Below are positions 49,337 through 57,569 of a DNA stretch of 64,000 nucleotides, one piece after another. Within the stretch, counting starts at the first letter, position 1. Each line of letters begins with the position of its first letter. The DNA lies in NCBI RefSeq assembly GCF_004784475.1, contig NZ_SRRT01000003.1:124001-188000 (forward strand). Reading direction: 5' to 3'. The notes under the pieces are model-generated. The model was not told where the DNA came from. It made no database searches and saw nothing but the letters and a program-made list of their open reading frames with translations. The position numbers and the translations under genes were made by a program. Source of the stretch: Streptomyces bauhiniae (GTDB lineage: Bacteria; Actinomycetota; Actinomycetes; Streptomycetales; Streptomycetaceae).

Positions 49337-49891
49337 ATGGACAGCCAGGGGCAGGACGGGCAGCGGGTCGTGTGGGCGGTCGTGGACAGCCGCATCGGCC
49401 CGCTGATGCTGGCCGCGAGCGGCCAGGGACTGGTGAACGTGGTCTTCCACGCCACCGGCCCGGTGTGCGAGCGCGCGCTGAAGCGGCTGGCGGCGCGGTA
49501 CGGCACCGAGCCGGCCGAGGAGCCGGGCGCGCCCCTGCTGGCGGAGGCGATACGGCAGGTCGAGGCGTATCTGGCGGGCGAGCGCCAGGACTTCGACCTG
49601 CCGCTGGACTGGTCGCTGATCTCCGGCTTCAACCGGGCGGTGCTGCGCGAGCTGGCCGACGGCGTCCCGTACGGCACGGTGGTCGGCTACGGCGATCTGG
49701 CCCGGCGGGTCGGGCAACCGGGCGGGGCGCAGGCGGTGGGCACGGCGATGGGCGCCAACCCGCTGCCGGTGGTCGTGCCGTGTCACCGGGTGGTGGAGAG
49801 CGACGGCGGGATCGGGGGGTTCGGGGGCGGCCTGGAGACGAAGCGGCAGTTGCTCGCGCTGGAGGGCGTGCTGCCCGAGCCGCTGTTCTGA
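49337..49891 (+). CDS. ogt: Methylated-DNA-protein cysteine methyltransferase
   Basis: Removes O6-alkyl groups from guanine by transfer to its own cysteine. The 184-residue protein has the MGMT C-terminal domain: PYGTVVGYGDLARRVG (HTH), then the active site VVPCHRVV with Cys149, and the RNA-binding-like IGGFGGGLETKRQLLALEG. I chose ATG at 49337 over an upstream in-frame GTG-type start because the damage promoter overlaps the latter and gives a leaderless mRNA at 49337. Confidence 0.94.
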   Translation: MDSQGQDGQRVVWAVVDSRIGPLMLAASGQGLVNVVFHATGPVCERALKRLAARYGTEPAEEPGAPLLAEAIRQVEAYLAGERQDFDLPLDWSLISGFNRAVLRELADGVPYGTVVGYGDLARRVGQPGGAQAVGTAMGANPLPVVVPCHRVVESDGGIGGFGGGLETKRQLLALEGVLPEPLF

Positions 49892-49981
49892 CGGTGCCTC
49901 CCGCCGATTCCTACGCCCGGCGTTTGGCCGGGGGTCGCGCCCGCCAGGAATGAGGGGAGGCGACTGACGGGAGGCGGGCGC

Positions 49982-50890
49982 GTGGTGCTGGTGTTGTCGG
50001 AGGAGGTCCGGGAGGCGACGGGCACCGGGCGGCCGGTGGTGGCCCTGGAGTCCACGATCATCGCGCACGGGCTGCCACGCCCGCGCAATCTCCAGGTGGC
50101 GCTGGAGCTGGAGGACGTGGTCCGGCGCGAGGGTGCCGTGCCCGCGACGATCGCCGTACTCGACGGACAGCCCCATGTCGGGCTGGACAAAGGCCAGTTG
50201 GAGCGGGTCGCCAACGACGACGGCATCCGCAAACTGGGCCACCGGGACCTGCCGCTCGCCATGGCGTCCGGAGCGAGCGGGGCCACCACGGTGTCGGCGA
50301 CGGCCCAGTTGGCGGCGCTGGCCGGCATCCGGGTGTTCGCCACCGGCGGGCTGGGCGGGGTGCACCGGGAGTGGACGACGACGCAGGACGAGTCGGCCGA
50401 CCTGGGGCTGCTGGCCCGGACCCGGATCACCGTGGTGTGCGCGGGCGTGAAGTCGATCCTGGACGTGCCGGCCACCTTGCAGCGGCTGGAGACCCTGGGC
50501 GTGGCCGTCGCCGGTTACCGCACCGAGCGGTTCCCCGGCTTCTATCTGTCCGACTCGGGCCATCCGGTGGACTGGGCGCTGCGGGACCCGGAGCAGGTCG
50601 CGGAGGTGATGCGGGCGCAGGACACGCTCGGCGGACCGGAGTCGGCGCTGATCGTGGCCAATCCCGTCCCGCCGGAGCAGCAGCTCGATCCCGAGCTGCA
50701 CGCGCGCGTGCTCGCCGAGGCGCTGCGGGCCTGCGAGGAGGAGGGGATCACCGGCCAGGCCGTCACCCCGTTCCTGCTGGCCCATCTCGTCCGGCACACG
50801 GACGGGGCGTCGCTGCGTGCCAACCTGGCGGCGGTGCGCGGCAATGTGGAGCTGGCGGCGCGGATCGCCACGGCGTGGGCGATGAGGTGA
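49982..50890 (+). CDS. psuG: Pseudouridine-5'-phosphate glycosidase
   Basis: Cleaves pseudouridine-5'-phosphate to uracil and ribose-5-phosphate. The 302-residue protein has VALESTIIAHGLPRPRNL, TIAVLDGQPHVGL, ASGASGATTVSAT and VFATGGLGGVHRE, the conserved segments of the PsuG/IndA family, including the catalytic Lys of CAGVKSILD. GTG start at 49982. The stop overlaps the start of a PfkB kinase, the usual partner PsuK, giving a two-enzyme salvage pathway for pseudouridine from RNA turnover. Confidence 0.92.
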   Translation: MVLVLSEEVREATGTGRPVVALESTIIAHGLPRPRNLQVALELEDVVRREGAVPATIAVLDGQPHVGLDKGQLERVANDDGIRKLGHRDLPLAMASGASGATTVSATAQLAALAGIRVFATGGLGGVHREWTTTQDESADLGLLARTRITVVCAGVKSILDVPATLQRLETLGVAVAGYRTERFPGFYLSDSGHPVDWALRDPEQVAEVMRAQDTLGGPESALIVANPVPPEQQLDPELHARVLAEALRACEEEGITGQAVTPFLLAHLVRHTDGASLRANLAAVRGNVELAARIATAWAMR

Positions 50891-51828
50891 CCGGCGGCCC
50901 GGCGGGAGGGCTGCTGGTCGTCGGGGACGTGATCACCGACGTGGTGGCCCGGCACCGGGGCCCGCTCGCCGCGCGCACCGACACGGCCGCCGTGATCCGG
51001 ACCCTGCCGGGCGGCGCGGGCGCCAACGTGGCGTGCTGGGCCGCCGACGCGGGCTGCGCGGACGTCACGCTGCTGGCGCGGGTGGGCGCGGACGCGGCGC
51101 GGTGGCACGAGCGGGAGCTGCTGGCGGCCGGGGTGCGGCCACGGCTGGTGGTAGACCCGGTGGCGCCGACCGGCACGGTGATCTGCCTGGTCGACGGGGA
51201 GGCGGCGGCCGAGCGCACGTTCCTCACCTCCAGCGGGGCTTCGCTGCGGCTGGAACCGGCCGACTGGTCGGAACGGTTACTGGATGGCGTGGCCCGGCTG
51301 CATCTGTCGGGGTACCTGCTGTTCGCCGAGTCCAGCCGGGCGTTGGCCGGGACCGCGCTGGCGGCGGCGCGGGCGCGCGGGGTGCCGGTGAGTCTGGACC
51401 CGGCTTCGGCGGGGTTCCTCGCGCGGTTCGGGGCGGACCGGTTCCTGGAGTTCGCCAAGCAGCTCGATGTGCTGTTGCCCAGCCGGGACGAGGCGTGCCT
51501 TCTTACGGGGTCGTCCGACTGGGCCGAGGCGGCGGCGGAGTTGAGCGGGCTCGGGCCGGTGGTGGTGGCCAAGTCGGGGGCGGAGGGGGCCTTGGTGGCA
51601 CGGTCGGGGAAGGTGAGCGCCCGGGTTCCGGCGGTACCGGCCCGGGCGACGGACAGTACGGGGGCCGGGGACGCGTTCACCGGCGCGTTCCTCGCGGCTC
51701 TGCTGGCGGGCGCCCGTGCGGAGGTCGCGGCGGAGTGGGGGTGCCGGGCCGGGGCGCGGGCGGTGGAGGGGGTGGGCGGCCGGCCGCCGCGCCCGGACGA
51801 CGACGGGCAGGCGCCGCACACCCCCTGA
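50887..51828 (+). CDS. psuK: PfkB-family kinase, probable pseudouridine kinase
   Basis: A 313-residue ribokinase-fold enzyme. VVGDVITDVVARH and LPGGAGANVACWAADAG form the N-terminal signature; DSTGAGDAFTGAFLAALL near residue 256 is the C-terminal signature with catalytic Asp. Coupling by a GTGA overlap with psuG makes pseudouridine the likely substrate, though other PfkB specificities cannot be excluded from sequence. The C-terminus is Gly/Arg/Pro-rich. Confidence 0.82.
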   Translation: MTGGPAGGLLVVGDVITDVVARHRGPLAARTDTAAVIRTLPGGAGANVACWAADAGCADVTLLARVGADAARWHERELLAAGVRPRLVVDPVAPTGTVICLVDGEAAAERTFLTSSGASLRLEPADWSERLLDGVARLHLSGYLLFAESSRALAGTALAAARARGVPVSLDPASAGFLARFGADRFLEFAKQLDVLLPSRDEACLLTGSSDWAEAAAELSGLGPVVVAKSGAEGALVARSGKVSARVPAVPARATDSTGAGDAFTGAFLAALLAGARAEVAAEWGCRAGARAVEGVGGRPPRPDDDGQAPHTP

Positions 51829-51832
51829 GCAC

Positions 51833-52627
51833 TCAGACCTTGCGCCCCCACGCCGAGATCATCGGCGCCGTCGCCAGATCCATCCCGCCCGCTGCCACAT
51901 TGGCGAGATGGCGGTCGATGTCCTCGTCGGTGGCGAGCCCCGCTTCGACCAGGCGGCCCCGGATCTGACGGACCGTGGCCAGTTCGAGCGCGGTGCACGC
52001 CGGTGAGGTGAGCGGGAAGTACGCGTCGGCCTCGACCTGCCGCAGCCCGGCCTCACGGAGCAGCCGCGGCAGCCGGCGTCCGTAGGAGAGGTCGGCGCCG
52101 CGCTCGGCGAGGAGGCTGCGGAAGCCCTGGCGGAGCCGGTTGGCGAGCCGTTCCTCGGGGCCGTGCTCGTCGGGGCAGGTCAGGGGTTGCAGGGCCGGGT
52201 CGGCGTCCTCGATCAGCAGCCGGCCGCCGGGCCGCAGCGCGTCGATCATGGAGCGCAACGCCCGCTCCCGGTCCGGGACATGGACGAGCACGAGCCGGGC
52301 GTGCACCAGGTCGAAGCCCCGGCCGGGCGGCTCCTCGGCGCCCACGTCATGGGTACGGACCTCCACCGGCGGCCGGGCTACGGTGGCCAGGCGCGAGGTG
52401 TCGATGTCGGTGGCGAGGACGGTGCCGGTCGGGCCGGCCTTCCGGGCGAGCCAGGAGACGACGGAGGTGCCCCCCGCGCCGACCTCCCAGCAGCGCCAGC
52501 CGGGGCCGATACCGAGACGTTCGAGGTGGCGGAACGTGGTGGGGTCGAAGAGGGAGGCGAAGGCGTCGAAGCGTTCGCCCGCCTCGGTCTGCCGGTTGTC
52601 CAGGAGGTATCCGTCCGAGGGCGTCAT
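51833..52627 (-). CDS. SAM-dependent methyltransferase
   Basis: A 264-residue class I methyltransferase. WRCWEVGAGGTSVVSWLA is motif I (SAM binding), VLATDID is motif II, FDLVHARLVLVHVPDRERAL is the motif IV region, and LRPGGRLLIEDAD is motif VI. The substrate is unknown; related proteins in Streptomyces methylate small molecules. I chose ATG at 52627 (MTPSDGYLLDNRQ); an in-frame ATG three codons upstream at 52636 is also possible. It converges on psuK with four bases between stops. Confidence 0.82.
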   Translation of the reverse strand: MTPSDGYLLDNRQTEAGERFDAFASLFDPTTFRHLERLGIGPGWRCWEVGAGGTSVVSWLARKAGPTGTVLATDIDTSRLATVARPPVEVRTHDVGAEEPPGRGFDLVHARLVLVHVPDRERALRSMIDALRPGGRLLIEDADPALQPLTCPDEHGPEERLANRLRQGFRSLLAERGADLSYGRRLPRLLREAGLRQVEADAYFPLTSPACTALELATVRQIRGRLVEAGLATDEDIDRHLANVAAGGMDLATAPMISAWGRKV

Positions 52628-52805
52628 GTCCCGCATCGTCCCAGCCGGTCGGCGGGTCCGGGGCGGCCGACCCTCCGTCCACAGGCGGGAACCAAGCGGA
52701 ATCCATGATTCCCACAGGCTTCCCCAGCTTTCTTGACGGACTGGCAGACTGATCGCGCAGGGCACGAAAGGTGTCAGGTGCGGAGATCCAGGCAAGGAGA
52801 TCCAG

Positions 52806-53933
52806 ATGTCGATGGCGGGGAATCTGCGGAAAGTCACCAAGCTGAGCAAGGTCGGCGGTCTGCGCAAGGTGGCCGGTCTGGCCCGGCGCCGACCGCGTGT
52901 GGACCTGAGCCACCCGGCCAGGTCGCCGCTGGGTTCCTCGGTCGTGAACTGCGTGACGTATCAGGACGGCATACGCGTGCCGGGCTCCGCCGATGTGGTG
53001 GACGCCGTGAAGACGGTCCGCAACACCGGCGACGGTTTCGTCTGGCTCGGTCTGCACGAGCCGACCACCGAGGAGTTCGCCGATGTGGCCGAGCTGTTCG
53101 ACCTGCACCCGCTGGCGGTGGAGGACGCGGTGGAGGCCCACCAGCGCCCGAAGCTGGAGCGGTACGGCGACACGCTCTTCGCGGTGCTGAAGACGGTCTG
53201 TTACGTGGAGCACGAGAAGCTGACGGCGACGAGCGAGGTGGTGAACACCGGCGAGCTCATGGTGTTCGTCGGCGAGGACTTCGTCATCACCGTGCGGCAC
53301 GGCCACCATGGCTCACTGGGGCCGCTGCGCGAGGAGTTGGAGTCGCGCCCGCGTCAGCTCGCCAAGGGCCCGTCGGCGGTACTGCACGCCGTCGCGGACC
53401 ATGTGGTGGACGAGTATCTGAACGTCACGGACGCCGTGCAGGGCGATATCGAGCACGTCGAGACGGACGTCTTCTCGGAGGAGGGCGGGCGGGCCGATCC
53501 GGGGCGGATCTACCAGCTCAAGCGCGAACTGCTCGAACTGAAACGGGCCGCGGTGCCGCTGGTGCGCCCGGTGGAGGACCTGGCTACCCGGCCGATGAGG
53601 GTGGTCGACCCGGAGATACAGGCGTACTTCCGCGATGTGATGGACCATCTGATACGGGCCAAGGACCAGATCGCCGCGTTCGACGAGCTGCTCAACTCCA
53701 TCCTCCAGGCGCATCTGGCCCAGGTGACGGTCGCGCAGAACGAGGACATGCGGAAGATCACCGCCTGGGCCGCGATCGTCGCGGTGCCGACGATGGTGTG
53801 CGGGGTCTACGGCATGAACTTCGAGTACATGCCGGAGGCGCGCTGGCACTACGGCTACCCGGTGATCATGGGCATCACCGCGCTGGCCTGTGTCGCGCTC
53901 TGGCGGGGTTTCCGGCGCAACGGCTGGTTCTGA
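52806..53933 (+). CDS. corA: CorA-type magnesium transport protein
   Basis: A 375-residue CorA family protein. The long cytoplasmic funnel domain contains WLGLHEPTTEEFADVAELFDLHPLAVEDA; two transmembrane helices close the protein, and the first is followed by the selectivity motif YGMNFEYMPE near residue 340. CorA proteins let Mg2+, and sometimes Co2+ or Ni2+, enter the cell. ATG at 52806 has AAGGAG upstream. The first 35 residues are Lys/Arg-rich, as often in actinobacterial CorA. Confidence 0.94.
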   Translation: MSMAGNLRKVTKLSKVGGLRKVAGLARRRPRVDLSHPARSPLGSSVVNCVTYQDGIRVPGSADVVDAVKTVRNTGDGFVWLGLHEPTTEEFADVAELFDLHPLAVEDAVEAHQRPKLERYGDTLFAVLKTVCYVEHEKLTATSEVVNTGELMVFVGEDFVITVRHGHHGSLGPLREELESRPRQLAKGPSAVLHAVADHVVDEYLNVTDAVQGDIEHVETDVFSEEGGRADPGRIYQLKRELLELKRAAVPLVRPVEDLATRPMRVVDPEIQAYFRDVMDHLIRAKDQIAAFDELLNSILQAHLAQVTVAQNEDMRKITAWAAIVAVPTMVCGVYGMNFEYMPEARWHYGYPVIMGITALACVALWRGFRRNGWF

Positions 53934-53958
53934 CGGTCCTACGGGCTGGCAGGCGATG

Positions 53959-54591
53959 TCAGCCGTTCCAGGCGGGGTGCCGGGGGTCGTCGGCGCGTAC
54001 GACGACGTCGGCCGTCGCGGCGGGGTCGGTCTCCGTCTCGTAGCGGGCGAAGGCGGGGAGCGTCCAGTGGTCGGCGTCGGGGGTGCGGCGGCGCAGGGCG
54101 CCGGGCGACAGCAGGACGTGGACGGTCAGGTCGAAGGGGAACCAGTGCTGGAGGAGAAGGGGGCCATGCAGGAGCAGTACCCCGCCGGGTGGTAGCCGGA
54201 CGTAGGAGCTGCGGGTGGCGCGGTCGGTGACCGGGTCCCACAGGTCGGGCAGCACCCGCCCGTCGCCGTCGGCGTCCAGGGGGCCGAGGACCTCGCGCCA
54301 CAGCGCGCCGGTGTCGAACCAGCCGCTGTAGTACGACTCCTCGTCGCGCCGCCCGTGCTCCAGGCGGAGGGAGGCGGGGCGCAGGAAGCCCTCGGCGCCG
54401 ACGACCAGTGAGGGCCGGCCGCGTACCCGGAGCGCTTCGGAGATGCGGGTGGCGAGGTCTCCCGGCCCGGCGGCGGGCGCTCCGTCGAGGACCACCCGCG
54501 GCCAGGGGCTGCCGTCGGCGGGCTCCAGCGCCAGAATCCGGTCGGCGAGCCGTTCGGCCAGCCGCTCCCAGGTGATCGCTTCGAGTCGCAC
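53959..54591 (-). CDS. Uridine-kinase-like protein with degenerate P-loop
   Basis: A 210-residue protein that aligns by eye with streptomycete uridine-kinase-like proteins: VVGAEGFLRPASLRLEHGRRDEESYYSGWFDTGALWREV, then DRATRSSYVRLPPGGVLLLHGPLL. The expected Walker A is VVLDGAPAAGPGDLA, in which the Lys and Ser/Thr of GKS/T are missing, so ordinary ATP-dependent kinase activity is doubtful. GTG start at 54591. It converges on corA and is divergent from the broken DUF2293 gene. Confidence 0.72.
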   Translation of the reverse strand: MRLEAITWERLAERLADRILALEPADGSPWPRVVLDGAPAAGPGDLATRISEALRVRGRPSLVVGAEGFLRPASLRLEHGRRDEESYYSGWFDTGALWREVLGPLDADGDGRVLPDLWDPVTDRATRSSYVRLPPGGVLLLHGPLLLQHWFPFDLTVHVLLSPGALRRRTPDADHWTLPAFARYETETDPAATADVVVRADDPRHPAWNG

Positions 54592-54711
54592 ACGCCCATG
54601 ATGCCGGGAAGCCGGCAGAGGGAGGCACGGGGAGGCAAAGGGGAGGACAGAAAGGAGGAGCGGCCCGGTCCCGTGCGGGAGGGCGGGCCGGTGGCGGGGA
54701 AGGAACCGCGT

Positions 54712-55465
54712 ATGGCACGTCCCGCAGGTGCACGTCGTCCCGTGGAGCCGCGCTCCCCCGCGCTGCCCGGTGCCGGGGGCGGTCCGGTCGTGGTGCAGCC
54801 GCAGCGGCGCAAGCACTGCGCGGCCTGTCGGCAGGGGCCGCTGGCGCTGCTGGTGCTGGAGGACGGGGTGCCGCGTTGCCTCGACTGCGCGGATCTGGGG
54901 CACCTGGTGTTCCTGCCGCGCGGGGATGCCGCGCTGACCCGCAGGGCGCGGGAGGAGAGCGGGCTGTCGGCGGTGGTGGTGCGGTTCGCGCGGCGGCGGG
55001 GGCGGTACGAGCGCCAGGGCCTGCTGGTGGAGGAGGCCGCGCTGGCGCGGGCGGAGGAGCGGTGCCTGGCGGACGCCGAGGTCCGGGAGCGGCGCCGGGT
55101 GCGGAACGCGCGGCGGCGGGTGGCGGAGGACGAGCGCTTCGTCGCGGAGTTCGCGGCGGAGATCGGGCGGCTGTTCCCCGGCCGGCCGGGCGCGGGCGGT
55201 CGCCGGGCACGCGGCTCTGCGGGGCAGCGGGCGGGTCGGGCGGAGCGCGGCCGGACGGGCGCTGTCGGAGGCGGCGGTGACCTCGGCGGTGGTGGCGTCG
55301 GTGCGGCATCTGGACACGCCGTACGACGGGCTGCTGATGAGCGGGGTGCCCCGGCGCGAGGCGCGCGAGCGGATCGCCGGGGCCGTGGAGGGAGTGCTGC
55401 GGGAGTGGCGGGAGCCGGGCGCGCGGGAGGTGGTGGAACCGGAACAGGAGCAGGGAGAGGAGTGA
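54712..55465 (+). pseudogene. DUF2293 protein gene, split by a frameshift
   Basis: The first frame runs from ATG 54712 (GGGAAGGA eight bases upstream) through HCAACRQGPLALLVLEDGVPRCLDC, a zinc-ribbon-like part, to IGRLFPG near 55180. The family sequence then continues in the next frame: RVGRSAAGRALSEAAVTSAVV, VRHLDTPYDGLLMSGVPRREA, ending at 55465. The shift lies near 55174-55200, in a C-run and GC-repeat tract (TTCCCCGGCCGGCC). It may be a true mutation or a sequencing error. The function of DUF2293 is unknown. Confidence 0.72.
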
Positions 55466-55705
55466 CGGGAGTGGAGCGAGGGAGTGGTGGTCCGCGGACA
55501 CGGGACGGTGGGCCGTGGAGTGCGGAAAGGTGGCGTCCGCCGCCCTGCGCGGGGGTCGGTGGCGACGTATCGTGGCCGGAAGGACACCGGGCCGGGGCCG
55601 CCTCCGTGCCGGGTGACCGACGAGTGACCCCCGCCCGATGCCGCACGGCTCGTGGTACCCCCAGTGCCCTCCATACCCCGGTACACGTCCGCGAGGAAGA
55701 CGCCC
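55466..55705 (+). other. Intergenic region before gltD
   Basis: 240 bp between the DUF2293 remnant and gltD. It has no convincing ORF. GCGAGGAAG at 55691-55699 is the gltD ribosome binding site. I see no clear promoter pair or terminator. Confidence 0.4.
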
Positions 55706-57193
55706 ATGGCCGATCCCAAGGGGTTCATGAGCACACCGCGCCAGGAGTGGCCGCGGCGGCCCGTGGTGGAGCGGGTCCGGGACTGGGACGAGGTCTATGT
55801 GCCGGGGGCGTTGCTGCCGATCGTGAGCGCACAGGCGAACCGGTGCATGGACTGCGGGGTCCCGTTCTGCCACGACGCCTGTCCGCTGGGGAACCTGATC
55901 CCCGAGTGGAACGATCTGGTGGCGCGGTCGGACTGGCGGGCGGCGAGCGAGCGGCTGCACGCGACGAACAACTTCCCCGAGTTCACCGGGAGATTGTGTC
56001 CGGCGCCCTGCGAGGCGGGGTGTGTGCTGGCGATCAACCAGCCCGCCGTCACGATCAAGAACGTGGAGTGGGCGATCGCCGAGCGGGCCTGGGAGGAGGG
56101 GTTCGTGCCGCCCCGGCCGCCGGACCGGCTGTCCGGGAAGACGGTCGCGGTGATCGGGTCCGGGCCGACCGGGCTGGCGGCCGCGCAACAGCTCACGCGG
56201 GCGGGGCACACCGTGGCGGTGTACGAGAAGGACGACCGGATCGGGGGGCTGATGCGGTACGGCATCCCCGAGTTCAAGATGGAGAAGCGCTTCCTGGACC
56301 GGCGCCTGGAGCAGATGCGGGCGGAGGGGACGCGGTTCCGTACGTCGACGGCGGTCGGGCGGGACGTGCCGGCGCCGGAGCTGCGGTCGCGGTACGACGC
56401 GGTGGTGATCGCCACCGGGGCCACGGCGTGGCGGGAACTGGCGGTGCCGGGGCGGGAGTTGGCCGGGGTCCATCAGGCCATGGAGTACCTCCCGCCGGCC
56501 AACCGGGTGTGCGCGGGCGACCTGGAGGCCAACCCCCTGTCGGCGGCCGGGCGGCATGTGGTGATCGTAGGCGGCGGGGACACCGGGGCCGACTGTCTGG
56601 GGACGGCGGTGCGCGAGGGTGCCGCGTCCGTGACCCAGTTGGACATCTACGCCCGGCCGGGCGGGGAGCGGGACGCGGAGGCGGAGCCGTGGCCCACATA
56701 CCCGAAGCTCTACCGTCTCTCCGGCGCGCACGAGGAGGCGGGTGAGCTGCGGACCGCTCCGGCGGCGGACGCGGACGCGCGGCTGTTCGCGGCGTCGACG
56801 CTCCGGTTCACCGGGGACGACCGGGGGCGGGTCAAGGAGCTGCACCTGGTGGAGGTGGACGAGCGGCGGCAGCCGGTGGCGGGCACCGAGCGGGTGCTGC
56901 CGGCCGACCTGGTGCTGCTGGCACTCGGCTTCTCCGGGCCGGACCGCGCCGACGGGCTCATCGACCAGTTGGGGCTGGAGACGGAGCCGCGCGGCACGCT
57001 CGCGCGGGACGGGGAGTTCGCCACGAACGTGCCAGGCGTGTTCGCCGCCGGGGACGCGGCGCGCGGTCAGTCGCTCATCGTGTGGGCGATCGCGGAGGGA
57101 CGGGCGGTGGCGGCCGCCGTGGACCGGTATCTGATGGGTGAGTCGTGGCTGGAGGCGCCGATCTCGCCGCACGACCGGCCGATGGCGGTGTAG
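55706..57193 (+). CDS. gltD: Glutamate synthase small-subunit-like flavoprotein (orphan)
   Basis: A 495-residue GltD-type NAD(P)H oxidoreductase. The N-terminal Fe-S domain has two Cys clusters, CMDCGVPFCHDACPLGN and CPAPCEAGC. FAD-binding motif IGSGPTGLAAAQQL is near residue 150; the NAD(P)H Rossmann motif VIVGGGDTGADCLG is near 290; FAAGDAARGQSLIVWAI closes the FAD site. It would normally feed electrons to GltB. No gltB is present on either side, so it may be a second, stand-alone copy serving another electron acceptor. ATG at 55706 has GAGGAAG upstream. Confidence 0.88.
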   Translation: MADPKGFMSTPRQEWPRRPVVERVRDWDEVYVPGALLPIVSAQANRCMDCGVPFCHDACPLGNLIPEWNDLVARSDWRAASERLHATNNFPEFTGRLCPAPCEAGCVLAINQPAVTIKNVEWAIAERAWEEGFVPPRPPDRLSGKTVAVIGSGPTGLAAAQQLTRAGHTVAVYEKDDRIGGLMRYGIPEFKMEKRFLDRRLEQMRAEGTRFRTSTAVGRDVPAPELRSRYDAVVIATGATAWRELAVPGRELAGVHQAMEYLPPANRVCAGDLEANPLSAAGRHVVIVGGGDTGADCLGTAVREGAASVTQLDIYARPGGERDAEAEPWPTYPKLYRLSGAHEEAGELRTAPAADADARLFAASTLRFTGDDRGRVKELHLVEVDERRQPVAGTERVLPADLVLLALGFSGPDRADGLIDQLGLETEPRGTLARDGEFATNVPGVFAAGDAARGQSLIVWAIAEGRAVAAAVDRYLMGESWLEAPISPHDRPMAV

Positions 57194-57220
57194 CGCGGTG
57201 CAGCCATCGGCCGGGCCAGA

Positions 57221-57262
57221 GGGGAGGGGGGCGGGGAGGGGGTGGGGGCGGGGGACGGGGGG
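57221..57262 (+). repeat. G-run tract with quadruplex potential
   Basis: At least five runs of four or more G separated by one or two bases, between the convergent gltD and DUF397 genes. It would appear in the 3' part of a gltD transcript. Confidence 0.6.
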
Positions 57263-57274
57263 CCAAGGGTGGTG

Positions 57275-57300
57275 CGCAGAGTCAAAACGCAGAGTCAAAA
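57275..57300. repeat. Perfect 13-bp tandem repeat
   Basis: CGCAGAGTCAAAA occurs twice without a gap, just beyond the G-rich tract and 15 bp before the DUF397 stop. Confidence 0.8.
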
Positions 57301-57314
57301 ACAGTGACAGCCGT

Positions 57315-57569
57315 TCAGGACAGCAGGAAGTCCGCCTCTCCCGCCTTCGCGCCCTCGATGAAGGCGGTCATCTCGGCGGTGGTGTATATCAGCGCGGGGC
57401 CGTCCGGGTCGGTGGACTGGCGCAGGGCGATGCGGCCATCGGCCAGCTTCATGGCCTCCAGGCAGTTGCCGCCGTTGCCGCCGCTCCAGGGCTTGTGCCA
57501 GCCCACGGCGCCCAGTTCCCGCGCGGGCATGCCGTTGTAGACGCGGCGGCGCGGATTGATGCGATCCAT
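57315..57569 (-). CDS. DUF397 small protein
   Basis: An 84-residue DUF397 protein: WHKPWSGGNGGNCLEAMKL, LRQSTDPDGPALIYTTAEMTAFIEGAKAGEADFL. DUF397 genes normally sit directly downstream of a Scr1-type XRE regulator, as here: its ATG follows the regulator stop with no spacer. In studied pairs the small protein opposes or modifies the regulator. No enzymatic role is known. Confidence 0.92.
   Translation of the reverse strand: MDRINPRRRVYNGMPARELGAVGWHKPWSGGNGGNCLEAMKLADGRIALRQSTDPDGPALIYTTAEMTAFIEGAKAGEADFLLS

Noticed and set aside
54712..55465. Programmed ribosomal frameshift in the DUF2293 gene
   Set aside because: I see no defined slippery heptamer with downstream pseudoknot; a mutation or read error is simpler.
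53959..57298. Long minus-strand frames across gltD and DUF2293
   Set aside because: They are Pro/Arg/Ala-rich shadows; only the segment 53959-54591 has recognisable protein sequence.
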